A program made the translations under genes and the position numbers. A stretch of 39,419 nt of DNA. Origin: an uncultured Lachnospiraceae bacterium. Lineage in GTDB: Bacteria > Bacillota > Clostridia > Lachnospirales > Lachnospiraceae. The stretch covers positions 1 to 39,419 of the forward strand of contig CAMEJJ010000025.1 of the NCBI GenBank assembly GCA_945919795.1, written 5' to 3'. Below, piece by piece: positions 33,778 to 39,419 of this stretch; positions within the stretch are counted from its first letter, which is position 1; each line of letters opens with the position of its first letter. The notes under the pieces were generated by a model, which was not told where the DNA came from, searched no databases, and worked only from the letters and a program-made list of their open reading frames with translations.

Positions 33778-35703
33778 TTATACACGGAATCTGGAAATCA
33801 ACTGACTAAGATTCTTAGCCTGCTCAGATAATTCTTCTGTTGCCGCTGCAGTTTCCTCCGCGGTAGCAGAGTTAACCTGAACAACTTCTGAAATATTCGA
33901 TATCTCAAGCTTGATGTGTGATGATTTATCTGCTTGTTCCTTCGTATCTACTGAAATATCCTTAAACGCTTTTGAAATCTGCTCAGAGTTTTCAACAATA
34001 TCCCTCAGACATTTTGAAGCCGAATCTGCACAGTGCATAGCACCTTCAATTTTATTCAAACAATCGGTGACCATCTCCGCTGTCTGCTTAGAAGACTCTG
34101 TCGTCTTAGTTGCCAAATTGCCAACCTCATCTGCAACTACCGCAAATCCGCGTCCGCTTTCTCCGACACGCGCTGCCTCTACAGATGCATTTAATGCCAA
34201 AATATTGATTTGGAATGCAATCGATTCAATTGTACCGATAATATTCTGAATACCGGATGACATATTCTCTATCTGATTGACAGCTTCACAAAGCTGTTCC
34301 ATTTTATTATTACCGTCTATAATCAGAGCATCTAATTTCTGCAAACGTTCCTGCACCCGTTCCTCACTATCAGAATTGCGTGCAATACATTCTGCCATAT
34401 CTTCAACATTTGATACCAACTGATTGATGGAAGATGCCTGTGTAACGCTGCCCGATGCCAGCGAATCTGCCGCATTCGTCAATTCCCGGGAGCTCGTTCC
34501 GACAGAATATGCCGATTCCTGCACTTCCTTAATGAGCCTCTGAAGAATGACTCTGATTTGATTTACAGAATCTGATAACTGATTAAAATCTCCCGGATAA
34601 GAATTCATAGCAGGCTGTGTCAAATCGTAATCTGCCATTCCACCCAAAATTTTATTTGTCTCATTTATTATCTTTTTAAATGTCTGTTGTAACTCTCCGG
34701 CAGTGTTCTGAAGCTGTCCTATCTCATCAGTTCGCATACTGGGCTTAATTTCATGATTTAGATTGCCTTCGGAAAGAGAGGTTAATGCCTGACTGACCTG
34801 ATGAACCGATTTTCCTATGCTTCCTGCAAAAAATACGGCCAGAATAAGTGCCACAACAAGTGCCACAACATCTACTACCATAAGTGTCTTCATGGTATCA
34901 TATGTTGCTCCCATAAAATCTTCCTTCGGCGCTGTTACAACAATCGTCCAGCCATTCGTACCTGCAACCGGACTATATCCGCATAAATACTCCGTACCGT
35001 TGTTAAGATACTCTCCTGCACCTGAAGTCTGGGACAATATCATGTCAGAAACACTTCCCATACCGTTTTCGGCATCTGTAATATTGTATTCTCCTATCAG
35101 CGACTCATCAGGATGAACGATTACCATTCCGTTCCCATCGACTAAATATGTATAACTTCCTTCGCTGATTACAATCTGATCAAGTATCTTACTCATGAAA
35201 TCAACGTCCATACGGAAATAGACAACACCGTTTATTTCCTCGTTCTTACCATAAACAGGAGAGGCCACGCTGAATCCGTAATTGCCGGTGTATTTACTCA
35301 AGGTTAAGTCAGAAATATTGACATTTCCTGCCAATGCTTTTTTCACATAATCACGATCGCTAAAATCTGTTCCATCTTTACGGCTAACTCCATTAACATC
35401 AAGAATATTGCCGCTGGTAAATTCATAGTTTTCTGCCAGATTGTCGATATGATCCGCAACAACATCATCCTGTCTTGACGAAGCCAAAACAGAATCGTAT
35501 CCGGATACCTGAGCCATATTCTTAAAATCACTTAATTTTTCCTCAATTTCCTTTGCCGCCAATTCTGCGGAAATCTGCATTGTCTTTTTTGCATCTGCAG
35601 TTCCCATTTCCACATTTTTGTTGTATGTTACGATTCCAACAGTTGCGACAATTACAAGAACAACAGTTCCGAATATTAATGAAAGTCTTGTCTTAAGCTT
35701 CAT
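33778..35703 (-). CDS. Methyl-accepting chemotaxis protein with dCache sensor
   Basis: 641 residues from the ATG at 35703 (AAGGAGGGG upstream); the eleven in-frame codons before it are leader. TM1 is about 8-27. An extracellular dCache_1 sensor spans about 30-270 (motifs DFSDRDYVKKALAG, YTYLVDGNGMVIVHPDESLIG). TM2 is about 273-294, then HAMP (about 297-350), a linker with a second HAMP-like stretch, and the signalling domain with the hairpin tip IESIAFQINILALNASVEAARVGE(...)FAVVADEVGNLA. Ligands of dCache domains are often amino acids or other small metabolites. Its promoter is at 35742-35769. No CheA/CheW-binding pentapeptide was seen at the C terminus. Confidence 0.94.
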   Translation of the reverse strand: MKLKTRLSLIFGTVVLVIVATVGIVTYNKNVEMGTADAKKTMQISAELAAKEIEEKLSDFKNMAQVSGYDSVLASSRQDDVVADHIDNLAENYEFTSGNILDVNGVSRKDGTDFSDRDYVKKALAGNVNISDLTLSKYTGNYGFSVASPVYGKNEEINGVVYFRMDVDFMSKILDQIVISEGSYTYLVDGNGMVIVHPDESLIGEYNITDAENGMGSVSDMILSQTSGAGEYLNNGTEYLCGYSPVAGTNGWTIVVTAPKEDFMGATYDTMKTLMVVDVVALVVALILAVFFAGSIGKSVHQVSQALTSLSEGNLNHEIKPSMRTDEIGQLQNTAGELQQTFKKIINETNKILGGMADYDLTQPAMNSYPGDFNQLSDSVNQIRVILQRLIKEVQESAYSVGTSSRELTNAADSLASGSVTQASSINQLVSNVEDMAECIARNSDSEERVQERLQKLDALIIDGNNKMEQLCEAVNQIENMSSGIQNIIGTIESIAFQINILALNASVEAARVGESGRGFAVVADEVGNLATKTTESSKQTAEMVTDCLNKIEGAMHCADSASKCLRDIVENSEQISKAFKDISVDTKEQADKSSHIKLEISNISEVVQVNSATAEETAAATEELSEQAKNLSQLISRFRV

Positions 35704-35741
35704 ATTCCCCTCCTTATTTACAATTACTAGATCCAATTACT

Positions 35742-35769
35742 ATTATAGACTACGTTTTTGTCTTGTAAA
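35742..35769 (-). promoter_or_regulatory. Promoter of the MCP-hemerythrin-GH3 unit
   Basis: TTTACA (35764-35769), 16-nt spacer, TATAAT (35742-35747) on the minus strand, 38 nt upstream of the MCP start. This is a sigma-A type promoter; no sigma-28 (motility) consensus was seen. Confidence 0.6.
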
Positions 35770-35860
35770 ATAGTTTTTCTCTTTCCAGTTATCTTTACAT
35801 CCTCCGGACAATACAAATCTCTTTTTGAAAAATTATGACTAACCGATAAAATAATAGAAA

Positions 35861-36508
35861 TCATTTAAAAAAAGGTAATAAGTCCAAAGGATTTTGAATC
35901 ACAAATTCCGCACCCTGACTTTTTATAAAATCTTCATCCCGAAATCCCCAGCCTACCATAATCACATCCATATCCGCGTTTTTCGCCGTTTGTAAATCGA
36001 CTTCGGAATCACCGATGTATACCGCTTCGCTCCGATCTATCTGAAAGTTTTCCAAAATGGCATTGATGTTATCCGGATATGGTTTTCTCCGATGCCCCGG
36101 GCGATCTCCGATTGCAAAATCAAACAAACCTTTAAAGTAATCATCACAAAGACTTTTTACCGCATAATCCGCCTTGTTGGAAACCACAGCCGTCAGTATT
36201 CCATTCTCTTTCAATTCCCTTATTACTTCATTTATGCCATCGTACGGCCTTGTCTTGATTGCACAGTGATCTTTGTAATATTCATTGAAAGTCTGAAAAA
36301 CCTTTCCAACTTCTTCTTTGCCTATCCCTGCCGGCACGGCTCTTTCCACAAGCTTTTTGATTCCATTTCCCACAAAGCTTTTTACTTCATCAATCGTTCT
36401 TAGTGGATAGTCATGCGCTGCCAAGGAATAATTCATGCAATCTGTCAAATCCTCCAGTGTATTTAATATCGTACCATCCATATCAAATATTGCAAGTTTG
36501 TATTTCAT
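35861..36508 (-). CDS. HAD family hydrolase, phosphoglycolate phosphatase-like
   Basis: 215 residues. The HAD motif I is FDMDGT with D9 (nucleophile) and D11; a four-helix cap (about 15-80) follows; motif II is VVSNKA; motif III Lys lies in RRKPYPD; motif IV is IGDSEVDLQTAKNADM. This combination is typical of Gph-like phosphatases, which remove phosphate from 2-phosphoglycolate or other small phosphorylated metabolites; the exact substrate is not predictable. The ribosome binding site is weak (GAGAGAAAGCAG). It is followed by about 90 bp without a clear terminator, then the MCP promoter. Confidence 0.9.
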   Translation of the reverse strand: MKYKLAIFDMDGTILNTLEDLTDCMNYSLAAHDYPLRTIDEVKSFVGNGIKKLVERAVPAGIGKEEVGKVFQTFNEYYKDHCAIKTRPYDGINEVIRELKENGILTAVVSNKADYAVKSLCDDYFKGLFDFAIGDRPGHRRKPYPDNINAILENFQIDRSEAVYIGDSEVDLQTAKNADMDVIMVGWGFRDEDFIKSQGAEFVIQNPLDLLPFFK

Positions 36509-36536
36509 TACTGCTTTCTCTCAATCTTTTATATTT

Positions 36537-36761
36537 TTACTCTATTTTACAATTATGTTTCCACGAAAAATCATCCGTATAAACCATCACAGGCATACCG
36601 GATGCATCATATACATCTTTTAAAAGCTCCAAAACATCCTGTTCTTCCTGTTCGGATAGCACATTGGCAGTATCTTCTATATAAATCCGGTCAGGATTCC
36701 CTGAAACTTTACTTCCGAAACTAATCAACGTAGAACCAAAAGCTGCAAGCATGATTAACAT
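36537..36761 (-). pseudogene. Remnant of a TPM-domain protein gene
   Basis: The reading frame encodes PDRIYIEDTANVLSEQEEQ and then VLELLKDVYDASGMPVMVYT, which matches the beginning of a TPM (TLP18.3/Psb32/MOLO-1) domain. It stops only about 12 residues later (CKIE), where a full domain would need about 100 more. A short hydrophobic stretch precedes it, as in secreted TPM proteins. There is no ribosome binding site in front of the candidate ATG at 36761 or 36752. It looks like a 3'-truncated, decayed gene. Confidence 0.6.
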
Positions 36762-36794
36762 ATGACAGGTATGTAATCTACCGGACCTGTCATA
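36761..36794. repeat. Perfect 10-bp inverted repeat at the edge of the TPM remnant
   Basis: TATGACAGGT (36761-36770) and ACCTGTCATA (36785-36794) with a 14-nt spacer. It could be an operator for a dimeric regulator or a scar of rearrangement. No T-run follows it on either strand, so a terminator role is unlikely. The rest of 36795-36949 is A/T-rich and probably carries the promoter of the next plus-strand gene. Confidence 0.55.
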
Positions 36795-36949
36795 ATTTCT
36801 ATATGTTATTGTTATCTTATCATAAATAAACTGGAAGATATATTTATTCCTAAAAATTTGTATTAAACTATGTTTATCTAGTGATATTTGATAAGATAGA
36901 AACACAAACAGAATTTATTCACATTATACTTTATACAGGAGCTTTATTC

Positions 36950-37261
36950 ATGCTAAATATAAAAAAAGATGACCCTTTATATGAAGCTTTAGATACCATT
37001 CTTTCGACTATTTTAGCATCACCCGATGCCCATTATATTACTGAAATATATATTAAAAACGGTTCCATTCGCCAAGGTTTATTAACCAATTGGATTAGAC
37101 TCATGATTGAGGTTGACCCGGGATTTGTAAATACGAAGCTTTATGACGTCATAAATGAATTAGAAGAGATATATAATTATCTTCATCTTACAATTTTCAT
37201 TGAACCGGATACAGTCGAAAAGGGACATGGGACAACCATATACAAAAGAGATAAAAAATAG
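36950..37261 (+). CDS. Small hypothetical protein
   Basis: 103 residues from an ATG at 36950 with CAGGAG 9 nt upstream. Not recognised. It is a soluble, mixed-charge protein without signal or membrane segment; the middle (TNWIRLMIEVDPGFVNTKLYDVINELEEIY) is likely helical. The in-frame reading extended to 36881 lacks a ribosome binding site. It is a lone plus-strand gene in an accessory-looking stretch and converges on the zinc-ribbon gene, sharing the hairpin 37261-37283 with it. It might belong with the neighbouring small genes but is transcribed the other way. Confidence 0.6.
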   Translation: MLNIKKDDPLYEALDTILSTILASPDAHYITEIYIKNGSIRQGLLTNWIRLMIEVDPGFVNTKLYDVINELEEIYNYLHLTIFIEPDTVEKGHGTTIYKRDKK

Positions 37262-37283
37262 GGCGTCTGCAAAACAAACGCCC
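37261..37283. terminator. Terminator between convergent genes
   Basis: GGGCGT (37261-37266) pairs with ACGCCC (37278-37283). On the minus strand it is followed by TATTTTTTATC, a good tail for the zinc-ribbon gene; the stem begins at the last base of the plus-strand stop codon. Confidence 0.7.
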
Positions 37284-37290
37284 AACCATT

Positions 37291-37530
37291 TTACGCTTTC
37301 TTAAGTGCTTTAAACTCAGCGGATGTAAGTTTCTGTGAAACACCACAGTTAGAACAAGCCTTGAACTTCCAACCCCCAAGTGGGAAAATCGGTATCCAAT
37401 AAATATGAACATATCCTTTTTCATGTGCGAGTGACATCTCTATCTGTCGTCCGCAATTAGGACACTCCTGAATCCCCAGCGATTTATCTATTTTTACTTT
37501 TCTCTTTGTTCCATAATAAATGACTGCCAT
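37291..37530 (-). CDS. Small zinc-ribbon protein
   Basis: 79 residues. Two CxxC pairs, CPNC (23-26) and CSNC (59-62), form one zinc ribbon; between them is KGYVHIYWIPIFPLGGWKFKAC, matching the zinc-ribbon family with the W-IP-FP core found in many Firmicutes. Function unknown, perhaps a metal- or nucleic-acid-binding accessory. The ATG is 2 bp after the stop of the upstream gene, and GGGAGG sits inside that gene's end, so the pair forms a coupled operon. Confidence 0.8.
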   Translation of the reverse strand: MAVIYYGTKRKVKIDKSLGIQECPNCGRQIEMSLAHEKGYVHIYWIPIFPLGGWKFKACSNCGVSQKLTSAEFKALKKA

Positions 37531-37532
37531 CT

Positions 37533-37967
37533 TTAATATCCTCCCACAACATTAATTCTACTGCGCGTGTATGTAATTACTTCTTCAAATATTGTCATGA
37601 AGGTCTTAGCATTACGCGGAACAGATCCAACATGAAGTTTACTTCCATCATGAAGTTCAAGATCCAGATGGAAAAAATCATAATCATACTCGCCATTACT
37701 AATATTTGAACGATAAAGATTGGCAATTTGATTGAGCGGTACAACTGTCATAAGATTAGAAAATCCACTTGCAAATAATGAATAGCAGCAAAAATAGTTA
37801 TCTGTAACCAAACACTTTACTTTTGGAAAATCCATGGCTGTAGGTTTGGCAGCCTCTGCCAAAAACTGCGCCATATACTGACTGCAACCTCCGTTTTCAA
37901 ATGCTTTTGTAACTTTTTTCACATTCTTTGGTTTCGTATCACCGAGAATGTCTTTAATTGGCTTCAT
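37533..37967 (-). CDS. Hypothetical protein coupled to the zinc-ribbon gene
   Basis: 144 residues from an ATG with GGGGGAAGG directly upstream. No recognised catalytic motif. The central part (KVKCLVTDNYFCCYSLF, then MTVVPLNQIANLYRS, then YDFFHLDLELHDGSKLHVGS) reads as alternating beta strands, similar to bacterial PH-like domains that follow a 'value-site' pattern, but this is a guess from strand pattern only. No signal peptide. It shares a transcript with the zinc-ribbon protein. The gap 37968-38145 downstream of the neighbouring remnant contains A/T-rich sequence and no supported feature. Confidence 0.6.
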   Translation of the reverse strand: MKPIKDILGDTKPKNVKKVTKAFENGGCSQYMAQFLAEAAKPTAMDFPKVKCLVTDNYFCCYSLFASGFSNLMTVVPLNQIANLYRSNISNGEYDYDFFHLDLELHDGSKLHVGSVPRNAKTFMTIFEEVITYTRSRINVVGGY

Positions 37968-38145
37968 ATCCTTCCCCCTGTAATATTGTAATTTAAGAAT
38001 TCAAAATATTAATACTTCCATCCATTTTATAAATCGATGTATCAATACCTGTTGTCTTAAATTGTAGCATAATGTAGATATTGGGGACAATTGTAATTAA
38101 TAAATTTTTTTAAGCTTTATCCTCATGGGTAATCCGCTACTTCGG

Positions 38146-38688
38146 TTAGTTATATTTACATCTGATATACTTACCTTCTTTTTCGACACAGTCATCGATA
38201 ATTTTTTTAATAAAAGCATCTGTTTCCCCAATGTCAAGGTTTTTCTCCTTTAAGTAGACCTTTATTCTATTTTTCAAGTCCTTCTTTCCTGTAATTTCCT
38301 TATTATCTCTAAGTATTTTCTCTATTGCATTTGTTATTCTTTTTTTTCTCTCAGTTTCGCTTATCACTACTAAGCTTATAGGATTTCCGTCATTCTCTAT
38401 TTTACTTAAAATACCTTTTATCCAATCATAAACATCATTGTAAGTAGAATTGGAATCAAATTTGCTTGTTCTTTTTAAATTTCCATTTACTAATATTGCA
38501 TTCTCTTTATTGACATTATCAAGGATTTTCCCGATACATTTTTTTAAAGTTTCTCGCTCAACATGTAAGTCACTCAAGCATACAGTTTCTACATGGCTTG
38601 AGAAAACGCTACGGGTTCCTATATATGCGGTTTTCCCTGCCAAATTTTGACTCCAACATTTCTCTCTTCTTGAAGTTCCTCGCAGCAA
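38146..38688 (-). pseudogene. Lys/Asn-rich gene remnant without a start codon
   Basis: An open frame of 180 codons begins right after a TAG stop; the only upstream initiator-like codon is a TTG touching that stop, and there is no internal ATG and no ribosome binding site. The product is very rich in Lys, Ile, Asn and Glu (KNRIKVYLKEKNLDIGETD), unlike its neighbours. I could not assign a family. The long open frame and amphipathic pattern suggest the 3' part of a larger gene that lost its 5' end, probably acquired by transfer. Confidence 0.5.
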
Positions 38689-38747
38689 CTAAAAATTGCA
38701 ATAAAACGGCTATTTCCTGCACACGGGAACATATCTTTGTTTCATTT

Positions 38748-39419
38748 TTAGAGTTCCAAACTATGCTCATTTAACAAAAAATCATATATGCTCATCGTAA
38801 GGATTCCATCATTATCATGTAATGGTTTTACAACATCCTTCACAATAATAATCTTCTTGAATGAATCATTCACATTTATAAGAGAGGCTTTTTCCTGTGC
38901 TCTCTTCTCTTCATCCGGCAGGCTAAAAGCAGACTGGATATAATATCTCTTGCTACCCTTATTAGCAACAAAATCAATTTCAAGCTGTTTCTTTTCCTGC
39001 ACGCCTTCTTCTGTTCTGCCTCGCTTCACAACCACACCAACATCAACCTGGTAGCCTCTCACACGAAGTTCATTATATATGATGTTTTCCATCAGATGCG
39101 TTTCTTCTACTTGACGGAATCCCAGTCTAGCATTTCGCAGACCCACATCTTCAAAATAATACTTGAGTGGGGTACCAATGTATTTTCTGCCCTTTACATC
39201 ATACCTGTTTACTTCGTTGACTATGAACGCATCCTTCAAATGGTCAATATAGGCTCTTATTGTATTAAGGCTAATATCCGACTGTATAACACTCCTAAAA
39301 GTTGCTTCTATTTTTGACGCATTCGTAAGGGAGCCAATGCTAGATGCCAGAATATTTATCAAGTCATTTATTTCCTGAACCTTTTCAATGTGGTTGCGCT
39401 CAATAATATCCTTTATATA
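38748..39419 (-). CDS. ATP-binding protein with DUF4143 domain (C-terminal part; runs off the right edge)
   Basis: The frame stays open through the right edge (224 codons seen, beginning YIKDIIERNHIEKV), so the 5' end with the AAA_14 ATPase domain is missing. The visible part is a winged-helix linker (LASSIGSLTNASKIEATF, TIRAYIDHLKDAFIVNEV), then the DUF4143 domain with THLMENIIYNELRVRGYQVDVG and KKQLEIDFVANKGSKRYYIQ, a PD-(D/E)xK-like nuclease fold pattern. Such AAA ATPases are common, mobile and often of unknown function. A TTG start at 39362 would be false. Confidence 0.85.
   Translation of the reverse strand, partial: YIKDIIERNHIEKVQEINDLINILASSIGSLTNASKIEATFRSVIQSDISLNTIRAYIDHLKDAFIVNEVNRYDVKGRKYIGTPLKYYFEDVGLRNARLGFRQVEETHLMENIIYNELRVRGYQVDVGVVVKRGRTEEGVQEKKQLEIDFVANKGSKRYYIQSAFSLPDEEKRAQEKASLINVNDSFKKIIIVKDVVKPLHDNDGILTMSIYDFLLNEHSLEL

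Noticed and set aside
35742-35860. Sigma-28 motility promoter before the MCP gene
   Set aside because: No TAAA-15-GCCGATAA-like sequence; the visible promoter is of sigma-A type.
39363-39419. TTG start at 39362 as the beginning of the DUF4143 gene
   Set aside because: The frame is open upstream to the window edge with sensible AAA-protein sequence and there is no ribosome binding site before the TTG, so the gene is simply cut by the edge.

Overview
The window reads as a chromosomal piece of a spore-forming, low-GC Clostridia bacterium, most likely Lachnospiraceae. The basis is the gene content and style: a T-box in front of ileS, a SpoVT regulator behind a sigma-G-like promoter, a DUF5711 protein with a CvpA protein, an aconitase-family 'hydratase', a two-domain bacteriohemerythrin, and strong AGGAGG ribosome binding sites. 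Almost every gene is on the minus strand. The left edge carries what looks like an rRNA promoter and leader that also points to the minus strand, so the minus strand is probably the leading strand. Species-level identity cannot be read from this.

Region by region (minus strand unless stated). 1-211: probable rRNA promoter and leader running off the left edge, then a terminator. 213-3464: operon of a LysM membrane protein, a DUF5711 protein and a CvpA protein. 3714-8582: five-gene unit pfk, dnaX, ybaB, recR, galM between a clear promoter and a clear terminator. 8602-9609 (+): RluA-family pseudouridine synthase. 9619-12333: GntR-regulated ABC exporter. 12403-14169: a plus-strand lipoprotein serine hydrolase between two related inverted-repeat elements. 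14179-16362: a metallo-beta-lactamase-fold/EPSP synthase fusion. 16417-16766: a compact locus with every part of a type I toxin-antitoxin system. 16787-17605: an XRE regulator with a zinc ribbon. 17677-22622: an aconitase-family hydratase and glycogen phosphorylase. 22684-26817: T-box, ileS and an SseB-like gene. 26853-27519: spoVT. 27536-30385: TetR regulator, zinc-dependent phospholipase C-like protein, MFS transporter. 30452-35769: methyl-accepting chemotaxis protein, double hemerythrin, GH3 glycosidase. 35861-36508: HAD phosphatase. 36537-39419: accessory-looking stretch with a TPM-domain remnant, unknown small genes, a zinc-ribbon protein, a Met-less remnant and the end of an AAA/DUF4143 ATPase.

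Metabolically the window combines glycogen breakdown (glgP), beta-glucoside hydrolysis (GH3), galactose mutarotation (galM) and glycolytic commitment (pfk), with housekeeping replication and repair (dnaX, recR), translation (ileS, pseudouridine synthase) and sporulation control (spoVT). Items most worth following up are the type I toxin-antitoxin candidate at 16417-16766, the covarying inverted-repeat elements at 12403-12613 and 14092-14169, the MBL-AroA fusion, and a matched His-to-Gln ligand change in both hemerythrin domains. No tRNA gene, CRISPR array or complete insertion sequence was recognised.
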